Shown here in pieces: positions 36,310 to 45,147 of a stretch of 64,000 bases of DNA (positions are counted from its first letter, which is position 1; each line of letters starts with the position of its first letter). Below the pieces are notes generated by a model. The model had not been told where the DNA came from and ran no database searches. It saw only the letters and a list, made by a program, of their open reading frames with translations. The stretch is taken from the NCBI GenBank assembly GCA_028817895.1, contig JAPPOQ010000011.1, positions 78,695-142,694 on the forward strand. The letters are read 5' to 3'. A program made the translations under genes and the position numbers. Source of the DNA: Ahrensia sp. GTDB lineage: Bacteria > Pseudomonadota > Alphaproteobacteria > Rhizobiales > Rhizobiaceae.

Positions 36310-37149
36310 ATGTTCTCGATCTTCGCTCGTTCTGCCAAAACACTGTCGGCGGTTTCGCTTTGCGCCGCGATGCTTCTCGCGGCTCCGGCCTTTGCTCAAG
36401 ATGACAAGGTCGTGGCCAAGATTGGTGAGATGACCATCACCGCTGCAGAACTTGATCAAGCCCTGACAGACATGGAACCTCAATTTCGCAATGTTCCCGA
36501 AGAACAGCGCCGCGCCCGCGCACTCGACTCTCTGATCGACATTCGCGTTATGGCTGCCCGCGCTGCGGATGATGGCCTCGCCGATGATCCGGCATTGAAG
36601 CGACGCATCGAACTTTTGCGCAATCGGGCTTTGCACAACGCCTATTTCCAGAAAAACGTTCTGCCGACCGTGACCGACGAAGCGATCAAGGAGCGCTACG
36701 ATGCAGAAATCGCCAAGACAGAACCGGAGCAAGAGGTCAGCGCCCGTCACATTCTGGTGAAGACGGAAGAAGAAGCCAAAGCGATCATTGAAGAGCTGAA
36801 CGGCGGAGCAGACTTCATCGAACTCGCCAAGGCAAAATCGACCGGCCCAAGCGGGCCGCAGGGCGGTGATCTCGGTTATTTCGGCAAGGGGCGCATGGTC
36901 CCGGAGTTTGAAGAGGCCGCTTTTGCGCTGGACGCTGGCGACTACACCAAAGAGCCCGTCAAATCGCAGTTCGGCTTTCATGTCATCAAGGTGGACAACA
37001 AGCGCGACAAGCCCTTCCCCACTCTGGAGGCTTCCAAGGAGCGCCTGCGCAATCTCATGCTCACCGAAGCCTATACCAAAACGGTGGAGGAGAGCCGCGC
37101 CGCCGTTGGTGTGGAGATCGTAGACGAAACGCTGAAGCTGCCACAGTAA
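36310..37149 (+). CDS. Periplasmic parvulin-type peptidyl-prolyl isomerase
   Basis: A 279-residue exported foldase. Signal peptide to about residue 29 ([10 protein letters not shown]). Then a SurA/PrsA-like helical head ([20 protein letters not shown]) and a rotamase core at about 130-230: [60 protein letters not shown], all PpiC hallmarks. An ATG 21 bases upstream is a possible alternative start. Paired divergently with secA, an arrangement known in Rhizobiales and fitting a role in folding exported proteins. Confidence 0.92.
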   Translation: MFSIFARSAKTLSAVSLCAAMLLAAPAFAQDDKVVAKIGEMTITAAELDQALTDMEPQFRNVPEEQRRARALDSLIDIRVMAARAADDGLADDPALKRRIELLRNRALHNAYFQKNVLPTVTDEAIKERYDAEIAKTEPEQEVSARHILVKTEEEAKAIIEELNGGADFIELAKAKSTGPSGPQGGDLGYFGKGRMVPEFEEAAFALDAGDYTKEPVKSQFGFHVIKVDNKRDKPFPTLEASKERLRNLMLTEAYTKTVEESRAAVGVEIVDETLKLPQ

Positions 37150-37188
37150 GCCCGTCCGGTTCACCGACTCAAAGACACAGGAGACGTC

Positions 37189-38424
37189 ATGGCCATCTCG
37201 CCGCTGGCGCCCAAGAGCTTTGCCAAACTTCCGCCAATCGCTGGTGCGCGCATGGCGTCATGCGAAGCTGGAATAAAATATGCGGGTCGAAAGGACCTGC
37301 TGCTGATGCTGTTTGACGAACCGGCTGCTGTGGCGGGCGTGTTCACCCGGTCAAAGTGTCCATCCGCCCCGGTGGACTGGTGCCGAGCGCTGCTTGCGGG
37401 ATCCAACGAGGCGAAGGCGCGGGCCGTCGTTGTCAATGCCGGAAACGCGAACGCCTTTACCGGTCAGAAGGGCGCAAACGCCACGCTCGCTACCGCCAGG
37501 GCGGCCGCCGCCACGGCAAATTGCCATGAAAACGAGGTCTATCTTGCCTCGACTGGGGTAATTGGCGAGCCGCTCGATGCGCCAGCCTTTACCCATTACC
37601 TTGATGACCTTCATGCGCGGGCGCATTCGGATGATTGGCATGAAGCTGCCAAGGCGATCATGACGACGGACACCTATCCCAAGCTTGCAACCCGCACAGT
37701 CGATCTCAATGGCCACAGCGTCACGATTAACGGCATCGCGAAAGGCTCCGGCATGATCGCGCCGGATATGGCGACGATGCTGGCCTTCATCGTCACTGAC
37801 GCAAGGATCGGGTCAGGCCTGCTGCAATCCTTGCTGTCGCAGCATGTTGGCTCCACGTTCAATTCCGTCACCGTCGACAGTGATACATCGACAAGCGATA
37901 CGGTGCTGCTCTTCGCCTGCGGCGGTTCGTCGGCGCCGGCTTTGGACAGTCTGGCCGATAGTAGAGTCGAGGCGTTCTCCGCGGCACTCCACGCGCTCAT
38001 GCATGATTTGGCGCAACAGATCGTGCGCGACGGAGAAGGTGCCACCAAGCTTGTCGAGATTGCGGTGGAAGGTGCCGTGAGTGATGTGTCGGCGCATATG
38101 ATCGCAAAGTCGGTCGCAAATTCGCCTTTGGTGAAGACGGCAATTGCCGGTGAGGACGCCAATTGGGGTCGCGTCGTCATGGCTGTCGGCAAGGCGGGGG
38201 AACCCGCTGACCGTGACCGGTTGACCATCTCCTTTGGCGATGTTCGGGTAGCAATGCACGGCGAACGCGATCCCGGCTACAGCGAAGAGGAAGCTTCAGC
38301 GGTGATGCGCGCCGATGAGATCCGTATTGCCATTGATCTTGGCATGGGCGAAGGCAAAGCGCGCATGTGGACCTGCGACCTGACGAAGGAGTATGTCGCG
38401 ATCAATGGCGATTACAGGAGTTGA
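37189..38424 (+). CDS. argJ: Bifunctional ornithine/glutamate N-acetyltransferase
   Basis: A 411-residue self-cleaving enzyme of arginine synthesis that moves acetyl from N-acetylornithine to glutamate and may also use acetyl-CoA. The autoproteolysis site [11 protein letters not shown] puts the catalytic Thr at residue 196. Other marks: [29 protein letters not shown], and the C-terminal end [18 protein letters not shown]. The ATG at 37189 follows CAGGAGACGTC. The stop is 39 bases after the parvulin stop-to-start gap pattern, and a GNAT gene begins about 12 bases on, so parvulin, argJ, GNAT and mutT likely form one operon. Confidence 0.97.
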   Translation: MAISPLAPKSFAKLPPIAGARMASCEAGIKYAGRKDLLLMLFDEPAAVAGVFTRSKCPSAPVDWCRALLAGSNEAKARAVVVNAGNANAFTGQKGANATLATARAAAATANCHENEVYLASTGVIGEPLDAPAFTHYLDDLHARAHSDDWHEAAKAIMTTDTYPKLATRTVDLNGHSVTINGIAKGSGMIAPDMATMLAFIVTDARIGSGLLQSLLSQHVGSTFNSVTVDSDTSTSDTVLLFACGGSSAPALDSLADSRVEAFSAALHALMHDLAQQIVRDGEGATKLVEIAVEGAVSDVSAHMIAKSVANSPLVKTAIAGEDANWGRVVMAVGKAGEPADRDRLTISFGDVRVAMHGERDPGYSEEEASAVMRADEIRIAIDLGMGEGKARMWTCDLTKEYVAINGDYRS

Positions 38425-38435
38425 AGGCTCGTCCG

Positions 38436-39230
38436 GTGCAAGTGCAGGAGACATCACGCAACACCACCAGCCTGGCCGATGTTCGCCGGCTGGAAGCGGT
38501 GAGCTTTCGGTCATGGCCGGCGGCCAATACGCTGTATGATGGCACTTGGGCGATCAGACTGACGGCAGGCCACCCTTCCAAAAGACTGAATTCCGTCAAT
38601 CCGCTCGACCGCGCCGACCATTCCAATCTAGAACAACGCATTGCGCGGGCTGCCCGGCGTTTTCAGTCCTTCGGAAGGCCGTTGGTGTTTCGACAGTCGC
38701 CGCTCGCTCCGCCCGAACTTGAGAACATTCTGGATGCTCGAGGCTGGCGGCGTTTCGATGAAACCCGTGTGATGACGCTTGATCTCAATCGCACTGATCT
38801 GAAAAGCGCTGTATCGCAGGTCCCGCTTCAGGATGTCGGGCGATGGATCGACCAATGTGTCGCGATGGGTAATGTCGCCGCCGACCTGAAACCTGGCTTG
38901 CATGAACTGATTTCACAGGTTGAGGGCGATGTTGGCCTGTTCCTGAGCGAAGATGAAAGCGGTGTTCCTATTGCTGGCGCGATGGCGGTGCGGTTTGGTG
39001 ATCTCGTCGGCCTTTTTGAGGTTGTGTCGAACCCAAAGAAGCGCGGTCTGGGCCATGGTCGCAGCATCTTGCGCAACGCCATGTTGTGGGGCCGCAACAA
39101 GGGCGCTCATCGGGCATGGCTCCAGGTTGTGGTTGAAAACTCCGTGGCCGAAGGACTGTATCGGTCCGAAGGGTTCGAAGAGGCCTATCGCTATGCCTAC
39201 AGGCAGGCCCCGGAGGGCTTTCAGGGATGA
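38436..39230 (+). CDS. GNAT-family N-acetyltransferase
   Basis: About 264 residues. The N-terminal half is a degenerate GNAT-like lobe; the C-terminal half carries an acetyl-CoA-binding region (GLFEVVSNPKKRGLGHGRSILRNAMLWG, around residues 200-225) and ends YRSEGFEEAYRYAYRQ, the usual terminal strand. Start is uncertain: GTG 38436 is used here, while TTG 38421 sits directly against a CAGGAG and would add five residues. Its stop overlaps the mutT ATG by four bases. Linked argJ and mutT do not fix a substrate. Confidence 0.8.
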   Translation: MQVQETSRNTTSLADVRRLEAVSFRSWPAANTLYDGTWAIRLTAGHPSKRLNSVNPLDRADHSNLEQRIARAARRFQSFGRPLVFRQSPLAPPELENILDARGWRRFDETRVMTLDLNRTDLKSAVSQVPLQDVGRWIDQCVAMGNVAADLKPGLHELISQVEGDVGLFLSEDESGVPIAGAMAVRFGDLVGLFEVVSNPKKRGLGHGRSILRNAMLWGRNKGAHRAWLQVVVENSVAEGLYRSEGFEEAYRYAYRQAPEGFQG

Positions 39231-39625
39231 AGATGGTGCTGGTCGCGGCCTGCGCGCTTGTCGATGTCGACAATCGCATCCTGTTGGCGCAACGACCGGC
39301 GGGCAAATCCATGGCCGGACTTTGGGAATTTCCCGGCGGCAAGGTCGATGATGGTGAAACGCCTGAAGTAGCGCTTATGCGTGAACTGAAAGAGGAGCTT
39401 GCGGTGGAAACCAAGCAGGCTTGCCTGGCGCCGCTTTCCTTTGCCAGCCACAGCTATGATGATTTCCACCTGCTCATGCCGCTCTACATTTGCCGCCGCT
39501 GGTGGGGGATGCCGCAACCGCGCGAGGGGCAGACCCTCAAATGGGTGCGAGCCAACGCGCTGCGCGATCACCCCATGCCGGAAGCGGACCTGCCGCTCAT
39601 CCCGGCCCTGCAGGATGTTCTTTAG
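39227..39625 (+). CDS. mutT: 8-oxo-dGTP diphosphatase, MutT type
   Basis: A 132-residue Nudix hydrolase cleansing oxidised dGTP. Complete Nudix box: GGKVDDGETPEVALMRELKEE, with the preceding AGLWEFPGG that marks MutT. The ATG overlaps the upstream TGA (ATGA), so translation is coupled. Its stop TAG shares a TTAG tetranucleotide with the convergent serA stop, an overlap of four bases. Confidence 0.92.
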   Translation: MKMVLVAACALVDVDNRILLAQRPAGKSMAGLWEFPGGKVDDGETPEVALMRELKEELAVETKQACLAPLSFASHSYDDFHLLMPLYICRRWWGMPQPREGQTLKWVRANALRDHPMPEADLPLIPALQDVL

Positions 39626-41223
39626 ACCGAAAAGTCCAGCGCGGTGGCGCGGTGGATCATCGGTTGAGCACGCACCTGATCGAGAAACTCCTCTTCAACA
39701 GGCGCATCGATGGCCAGTAGTGCAATCGCGTTTCCGCCCGGCTCGTCACGACCAAGATAGAAGTGCGCAATGTTGACGCCTCTTTCGCCAAACATCGTGC
39801 CCAGCTTGCCGATGATGCCCGGCACATCCTTGTTGGTGGTGTAGATCATATGCGGAGCCGCTTCCGCTTCCATATTGATGCCCTTGATCTGGATGAAGCG
39901 CGGTTTGCCGTCGGAAAACACGGTCCCGGCCACTGAACGGGTGCCCTGGGCCGTTTCGACTGCAATGCGGATATAGCCTTCAAACACACCGGATTTTTCG
40001 CGTTTTGACTCGATGATCTGGATACCGCGTTCATGCGCGATCACCGGGGCTGACACCATGTTAATATCTGCCATCTGGCGGCGAAGCAGGCCGGCGATCG
40101 CGGCGCTGGTGAGCGCCTGAATGTTCATCTGTGCCACATGGCCATCATAGAGGATCTCAACCTTGTCGATGGCCTCTTCCGTTGCCTGGCCGACAAAGGA
40201 GCCGAGCGTGTCAGCCAATTTAACAAAGGGCGTCAGCCGCGGCGCCTCTTCAGCGGTGATCGACGGCATGTTGAGCGCATTGGAGACCGCGCCGCGTGTT
40301 AGATAGGCGGACATTTGTTCGGCCACCTGAAGGGCGACATTTTCCTGCGCCTCGCTTGTTGCGGCACCAAGATGCGGCGTGCAGACGACGTTTGGCAGGC
40401 CGAACAGAACGCTGTCGGTAGCCGGTTCAACTTCGAAAACATCAATCGCTGCGCCGGCGACCTTGCCCGATTTCAAAGCGTCCGCGAGATCGGCCTCGAC
40501 GATCAGGCCGCCACGGGCGCAGTTGATGATGCGCACGCCATCCTTCATCTGGGCAAAAGCCTCTGCGCCGATGAGATTGCGTGTCTTGTCGGTCAGGGGC
40601 GTGTGCAGCGTGATGAAGTCCGCGCGGCTGTACAACTCGTCCAGTTCAACTTTCTCCACGCCCATCTTTTGCGCGCGTTCCAACGAAAGAAACGGGTCGG
40701 AGGCAATGACGCGCATTTTCATGCCCTGTGCGCGATTGGCGACGATTGTACCGATGTTGCCGCAGCCAATCAGGCCGAGCGTCTTGCCGGTGAGCTCGAC
40801 GCCCATGAATTTTGATTTTTCCCATTTGCCCTGCTGGGTGGAAGCGTCAGCGGTGGGAATTTGGCGCGCCACTGCCATCATCATGGCGATGGCGTGTTCG
40901 GCGGTTGTGATGGAGTTCCCAAAGGGCGTGTTCATCACAATGATGCCGCGACGCGACGCGGCTTTGATGTCCACATTGTCCACGCCGATTCCGGCTCGAC
41001 CGATGACCTTCAGATTCGTCGCAGCCGCAATCAGTTTCTCTGTCGCTTTGGTGGCAGAGCGAATTGCCAGGCCGTCATACTGGTCGATAACGGCAAGCAA
41101 TGCATTCTTATCTTTTCCAAGGGTTGGCTCGAAGTCCACATCGCAGCCATTGTCCTTGAAAATCTGAACTGCGGTGTGCGACAGGGCGTCGGACACGAGC
41201 ACGCGGGGGTTTTTGTCGTTCAT
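39622..41223 (-). CDS. serA: D-3-phosphoglycerate dehydrogenase
   Basis: A 533-residue long-form SerA: catalytic/NAD part (LGLIGCGNIGTIVA near residue 146; catalytic Arg in NCARGGLIVEADL, Glu in DVFEVEPA, His in VVCTPHLGAATSEAQ), an allosteric substrate-binding insert at about 315-450, and a C-terminal ACT domain (NKDVPGIIGKLGTMFGERGVNIAHFYLGR) for serine feedback. It oxidises 3-phosphoglycerate, the first step in serine synthesis. The gene begins 85 bases after serC and follows it on the same strand, the normal serC-serA order in alphaproteobacteria. Confidence 0.97.
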   Translation of the reverse strand: MNDKNPRVLVSDALSHTAVQIFKDNGCDVDFEPTLGKDKNALLAVIDQYDGLAIRSATKATEKLIAAATNLKVIGRAGIGVDNVDIKAASRRGIIVMNTPFGNSITTAEHAIAMMMAVARQIPTADASTQQGKWEKSKFMGVELTGKTLGLIGCGNIGTIVANRAQGMKMRVIASDPFLSLERAQKMGVEKVELDELYSRADFITLHTPLTDKTRNLIGAEAFAQMKDGVRIINCARGGLIVEADLADALKSGKVAGAAIDVFEVEPATDSVLFGLPNVVCTPHLGAATSEAQENVALQVAEQMSAYLTRGAVSNALNMPSITAEEAPRLTPFVKLADTLGSFVGQATEEAIDKVEILYDGHVAQMNIQALTSAAIAGLLRRQMADINMVSAPVIAHERGIQIIESKREKSGVFEGYIRIAVETAQGTRSVAGTVFSDGKPRFIQIKGINMEAEAAPHMIYTTNKDVPGIIGKLGTMFGERGVNIAHFYLGRDEPGGNAIALLAIDAPVEEEFLDQVRAQPMIHRATALDFSV

Positions 41224-41308
41224 TTTGGGAAACTTTCATATCGGGGCATCACGCTTTGCGCGGTGCCGGTCTTGAGCTTGAATGTCCGGTTTGCAGCGGC
41301 CGCTACGG

Positions 41309-42475
41309 TCAGGCGGATTTTGCGAGTGCGAAGGCGTGGTCCAGCCATGGCGTCAATGTGGCAAGGTCGCTGGCCTCAACTGTCGCTCCGGTCCAGATGC
41401 GCAACCCGGGCGGCGCGTCACGATAGGCACCGATGTCGTGCGCGACACCTTCATCGTCGAGCAGTTTGGTCATCCGTTTGACGAACGCGTTCTGCGCATC
41501 CGCATCCAGTGATGCGATGTCCTGATCGACGATCTTCAGGCAAACGGATGTGTTGGACCGCGTCCGCGGATCGACGGCCAGATTGTCGATCCAGAGCGTG
41601 CGGGACACCCATTCATCAATCACAGCAAAATTGTCATCGGCACGTTTGTGCAACGCATCGAAACCGCCAATGGAAACTGCCCAGTCGAGTGCATCGAGAT
41701 AGTCCTCCACGCAAAGCATGGACGGCGTGTTGATGGTTGCGCCGGAAAAGATGCCCTCGATCAGCTTTCCGCCCTTTGTGAGGCGGAAGATCTTCGGAAG
41801 CGGCCAGCGTGGCGTGTAGCTCTCAAGCCGCTCCACCGCTCGCGGAGACAGGACAAGCACGCCGTGAGCGGCTTCGCCACCCAGCACCTTCTGCCAGGAA
41901 AACGTCACCACATCGAGCTTGTCGAAGGGCAGCGGCTGGGCGAAGGCTGCCGATGTCGCGTCACAAAGCGTAAGACCTTCACGATCCCCGGGAATGACAT
42001 CGCCGGAGGGCATGCGGACGCCCGATGTCGTGCCATTCCAGGTGAAACAGACATCGCTGTTCCAGTCGATCGTCGCCATGTCGGGCAGGGTTCCGTAATC
42101 TGCGGTGATTACTTCGGCATCGAGGCCAAGCTGCTTGACGGCATCTGTCACCCATCCGGCGCCAAAGCTTTCCCACGCCACCATGGTGGTGGGTCGGGCG
42201 CCGAGCATCGTCCACATGGCCATCTCGAAGGCGCCCGTGTCGGATGCCGGAACGATGCCGATGCGGTGGTCATCGGGCACCCGAAGCACGTCACGTGTCA
42301 GATCGATGGCCCGCGCCAGCTTCGATTTGCCCGCGGCTGCACGGTGGGAGCGGCCAAGGGGAGCATCATTGAGGTTTTGGAGGGTCCAGCCGGGGCGCTT
42401 TTTGCACGGGCCGGAAGAGAATCGCGGATCGGCCGGACGTATGTCCGGTGCCGCGACCGAGAGTCGGTCAGTCAT
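41309..42475 (-). CDS. serC: Phosphoserine aminotransferase
   Basis: A 388-residue PLP aminotransferase converting 3-phosphohydroxypyruvate to phosphoserine. It has the alphaproteobacterial SerC form: [13 protein letters not shown] at the start, [32 protein letters not shown], and [18 protein letters not shown] with the PLP-binding Lys. ATG 42475 is preceded by GGAAGGA. That ribosome site lies inside a regulatory hairpin (see the leader RNA at 42480-42538), so translation is probably controlled. Followed by serA. Confidence 0.96.
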   Translation of the reverse strand: MTDRLSVAAPDIRPADPRFSSGPCKKRPGWTLQNLNDAPLGRSHRAAAGKSKLARAIDLTRDVLRVPDDHRIGIVPASDTGAFEMAMWTMLGARPTTMVAWESFGAGWVTDAVKQLGLDAEVITADYGTLPDMATIDWNSDVCFTWNGTTSGVRMPSGDVIPGDREGLTLCDATSAAFAQPLPFDKLDVVTFSWQKVLGGEAAHGVLVLSPRAVERLESYTPRWPLPKIFRLTKGGKLIEGIFSGATINTPSMLCVEDYLDALDWAVSIGGFDALHKRADDNFAVIDEWVSRTLWIDNLAVDPRTRSNTSVCLKIVDQDIASLDADAQNAFVKRMTKLLDDEGVAHDIGAYRDAPPGLRIWTGATVEASDLATLTPWLDHAFALAKSA

Positions 42476-42479
42476 ATGT

Positions 42480-42538
42480 CTATCCTTCCAGATAGTAAGC
42501 CTCTCGTTGGGGAGAGGTGTCCCACGAACGGGACTATC
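42480..42538 (-). promoter_or_regulatory. serC leader RNA with mutually exclusive stems
   Basis: Read leftward as RNA, GAUAGU (42538-42533) can pair with ACUAUC (42496-42491), enclosing two perfect hairpins: GUCCC/GGGAC with loop at 42524-42529, and CCUCUC/GAGAGG at 42500-42517 in plus coordinates. The same CUAUC (42495-42491) can instead pair with GAUAG (42484-42480), putting the serC ribosome site GGAAG in the loop. The layout matches the serC motif known from comparative genomics upstream of alphaproteobacterial serC genes. The ligand or sensor is unknown. Confidence 0.75.
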
Positions 42539-42592
42539 GGAAGGAGGGGCGGGCGTCAACGCATGGCTGACGCTTCGCGAAGTTCGTGGTGC

Positions 42593-43525
42593 TTACCAGA
42601 TTTCCATGCGCAGACCGACGGTCACGGTGTGGAAGTCGGTGGGAACGCCAGCCGCATCGACGCCATTCGTGCCGCCGAAGATCGGATCATCAAACATGTG
42701 CGTGTAGCGGTAGGATGTGTCCAGGAACAGCGTATCGGTAAGGGCGTAGGACAGGCCTGCCGTCAGCGTGCCTGCCAGATGGTAAGACGTGCCGTTGGTG
42801 CGGGTGCCGGACTGGGTGTACACCTCGCCAAGACCGGGATTGCCGCCATCGGTGGCACCGCAGCGTTCGTCAACGGATGGCGTGCAGGTCAGCGAACCGA
42901 ATTCCGCCTGGAACTGGTTGCGAATGATGCCGCCGCCAATGCCGATGAACGGGCGCAGACCGGCAACGCTGGTGTCGAGATCATAGTAACCGGTGGCAAT
43001 GAGCGACTGGAGGAAATACTCTGTTTCGTCTTTCTGCACGCAATTGTCGATGACCTGCGGGCTGAATTGCGGCGGGATGACGTTGCCGTTTTGGTCGGTG
43101 CCGGGAGATTCAAACACTTCACCGGTCGAACAGGGTGCGCCAGTGGTGCCGGGCACGGAGGAACGGCTCGAACGGGAACTGTCCGCCAGATAGGAATAGC
43201 CGATATCACCGCGCAGATTGTTGGTGAAACGGTGACCGACAGCCACGCCGAAATTGAACACGGCGGATGTGTCTTCCTCTTCGATCAGCTGCACATTGGT
43301 TCCGTTGATCGGGGTGGACGACTCAATCTCGCGAAAATCCTGCAGGAAACTGGCACCGATTTCACCACGAATATACCAGCCAGTGCCGAATTCAACATGC
43401 GTCACGCCGGGGTCGTAAAGATCATCGGCGGCGTAGGAAGGGGCAATCGCCGCCAGTGAAAGTGCCGTCGCGGTGGCGAGGGCAATCGCGGACGAGTTGA
43501 TGAGTTTTTTCAGGTTCGCTGACAT
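42593..43525 (-). CDS. Outer-membrane beta-barrel protein, Omp25/31-like
   Basis: A 310-residue exported protein. Signal peptide of about 32 residues ends APSYA. The mature part has WYIRGEIGASF, alternating hydrophobic strands (FNFGVAVGHRFTNNLRGDIGYSY, LRPFIGIGGGI, TAGLSYALTDTLFLDTSYRYTHMF) and the C-terminal aromatic LRMEIW that BAM recognises. Three extracellular loops have paired cysteines (PCSTGE..NCVQK, LTCTPSVDERCG). Family members form surface barrels in Rhizobiales; a specific role is unknown. It is upstream of serC on the same strand by 118 bases. Confidence 0.87.
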   Translation of the reverse strand: MSANLKKLINSSAIALATATALSLAAIAPSYAADDLYDPGVTHVEFGTGWYIRGEIGASFLQDFREIESSTPINGTNVQLIEEEDTSAVFNFGVAVGHRFTNNLRGDIGYSYLADSSRSSRSSVPGTTGAPCSTGEVFESPGTDQNGNVIPPQFSPQVIDNCVQKDETEYFLQSLIATGYYDLDTSVAGLRPFIGIGGGIIRNQFQAEFGSLTCTPSVDERCGATDGGNPGLGEVYTQSGTRTNGTSYHLAGTLTAGLSYALTDTLFLDTSYRYTHMFDDPIFGGTNGVDAAGVPTDFHTVTVGLRMEIW

Positions 43526-43605
43526 GCCTCTAGGGCCTTTCTACGCGGAACTTTCTGAACGGTACTCAAACACCAATCCGTCAGAACGGGGCTTTGTTTT
43601 GTGGG

Positions 43606-43635
43606 GCCGACCGGGCAAACACACGCCCGATCGGC
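43606..43635 (-). terminator. Possible terminator after the second barrel gene
   Basis: As leftward RNA, GCCGAUCGGGC pairs with GCCCGGUCGGC over eleven positions with one U-G wobble and an eight-base loop; read rightward the same position is a C-A mismatch, which favours leftward use. It lies 45 bases past the stop at 43680. No U-run follows, so it may work as an RNA 3' stabiliser instead. Confidence 0.5.
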
Positions 43636-43679
43636 AATCCTGTATTGAGATGGGCGAGCCGAGGGTCAGCCCGAACCGC

Positions 43680-44438
43680 TTACCAGTGGTAGCGCAGGCC
43701 GGCGCGGATGACGTGGTTGTCGATGCCTTCGTCATAAATCTGCGGCTGGCTGATATTGGTGTCGATGCTGTATCCGGCAAAGCCACCATCTTCCATGCGC
43801 GCATAGGTATAGCCGAGGTCAAAGGTCAGAGCGTGGGTCAGCTCATAGGAAAGACCGGCATGGAACGCATAGGTGAAACGCCAGGACTCATGATCCTTGT
43901 GGCGCGGGCTTTGCGGGGGAACGGCGAAGGACTGGGTGTAGTCTTCAACCGACAGATAGGTGCCACCGATACCGACACCAACATAAGGGGTGAGGCCGGA
44001 GAAGGTGCCGAGATCGACATAAGCGTTGGCCAGCAGGCGCAGCTTGGAGATTTCGGCTGTTTCCTGGGTCAGACCACCGGCGCAGACGCCGCAATCAAAC
44101 GTGCCATGAAAATCGGTGCCGAACACATATTCCAGCGTCGCATCGACACGGAAATAGTCTTTCACCTGATAACCGATACCAACGCCGATATTGTAGGAAT
44201 CATCGATTTCCGCGCTGCGGAAGGGCGTCGGCACATTGGTGAAGGCGTAAGGGCTGTCGATATCTTCGGAATCGTAGCTGATGTCGCCGCGAATGTACCA
44301 GCCTTTTTTGACGGTCACGACTTCGGGAACTTCAATCACCGGCGGTTCAAGCAGATCGGCGGCGCTCGCCGTGCCCGGCAGAGCGATCGAAGCGGCGAGG
44401 ACAGCCGCCATCGAGGTCAGTTTCATAGTGCTGCTCAT
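43680..44438 (-). CDS. Outer-membrane beta-barrel protein
   Basis: A 252-residue exported barrel. The ATG at 44438 has GGAAGGA upstream. Signal peptide to about residue 27 (ALPGTASA). The mature part shows GWYIRGDISYDSEDID, VGIGYQVKDYFRVDATLEYVF, LTPYVGVGIGGTY, AGLSYELTHALTFDLGYTYARM and the terminal RAGLRYHW. It resembles the neighbouring 42593-43525 protein in design (both begin the barrel with GWYIRG), so the two may be old duplicates. One disulphide candidate in FDCGVCAGG. A CtrA-type box is 80 bases upstream of the start. Confidence 0.86.
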   Translation of the reverse strand: MSSTMKLTSMAAVLAASIALPGTASAADLLEPPVIEVPEVVTVKKGWYIRGDISYDSEDIDSPYAFTNVPTPFRSAEIDDSYNIGVGIGYQVKDYFRVDATLEYVFGTDFHGTFDCGVCAGGLTQETAEISKLRLLANAYVDLGTFSGLTPYVGVGIGGTYLSVEDYTQSFAVPPQSPRHKDHESWRFTYAFHAGLSYELTHALTFDLGYTYARMEDGGFAGYSIDTNISQPQIYDEGIDNHVIRAGLRYHW

Positions 44439-44518
44439 TGCAACATCCTTCCTGGACTGAACCCCGAATAGGCACGCCGGGGCTACATGAATTTCGTCGG
44501 CATACTGACCCCAATTCG

Positions 44519-44534
44519 TTAAAAGCCGCTTAAC
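44519..44534. promoter_or_regulatory. CtrA-type box between barrel gene and RM gene
   Basis: TTAAAAGCCGCTTAAC fits TTAA-N7-TTAAC exactly, and another TTAACC half-site follows nine bases on. It lies 80 bases before the leftward barrel gene and 137 before the rightward restriction-modification gene. In Brucella, CtrA is known to control outer-membrane proteins including Omp25; regulation of the barrel gene here is inferred. Confidence 0.6.
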
Positions 44535-44670
44535 CGTGTCTCTTAACCGCGTTTGCTTACCATTCCGATATGGCAGGCTGGAAACCCTTGCTTGTTCAAC
44601 GGCTTGCTTTTGGTGCAAAGCAAATGCAGATTCTCGGCTGCGCATCGCGTTTGGAAAACCGCCGGCAAGC

Positions 44671-44994
44671 ATGAAGTCATCTGTGACAACTCTTGACGAG
44701 GCCATCTCATTGTCTGGCGAATCCGCTAAAGCGGCGCTGTCCAATCTCGCTGTTCATGGCGAACCGGAAGAGCAACTGCGCTCTCCGCTCAAGTGGCTGA
44801 TTGAACAACATCTCGCTCCGCTATGCGGGATGAGCAGCGGAGCCGTGACCATCGTTGGCGAAACGCCGCTGCCGGAACTCGGTACGAGGCCGGATTTCGC
44901 AGTAACCAACAAGAGTGGCCTTGTCGGCCACATTGAAATCAAATCACCCGGCAAGGGTGCTGATCCGAGAAAATTCAAGTCCGATCACGACTAG
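44671..44994 (+). pseudogene. Nuclease part of a one-polypeptide restriction-modification gene, cut by an in-frame amber codon
   Basis: From ATG 44671 a 107-residue frame ends at TAG 44992-44994. It holds a PD-(D/E)xK-like nuclease motif: Pro-Asp in TRPDFAV, then GHIEIKSPGKGADPRKF with Glu-x-Lys. After the TAG the same frame continues without another stop (RQWKKLQTLPNLIYTDGNEFGLW) into the methyltransferase frame, so the gene was once, or still is by read-through, a single protein of about 1113 codons. From my memory of the family, this position is usually a Lys, so AAG to TAG would be one base change. It could also be a sequencing error. Confidence 0.75.
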
Positions 44995-45147
44995 CGGCAA
45001 TGGAAGAAGCTCCAGACACTCCCTAATCTCATTTACACCGATGGCAATGAGTTCGGCCTCTGGCAGGATGGCAAGCTTGCCGAAAGCATCGTCCTGCTCG
45101 AAGGCAATATAGAAACGTCCGGCAGCAAGCTGAGGGCACCAGACGCC

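Noticed and set aside
36029-36343. A 105-codon N-terminal extension of SecA
   Set aside because: It lacks homology, and ATG 36028 gives the universal SecA start.
36295-37164. A 289-codon leftward open frame antisense to the parvulin gene
   Set aside because: Overlaps the supported parvulin with signal peptide; no domain in the antisense product.
41648-43459. A 603-codon rightward open frame over serC and the first barrel gene
   Set aside because: Antisense to clear coding regions, includes the serC leader RNA, shows no homology or ribosome site.
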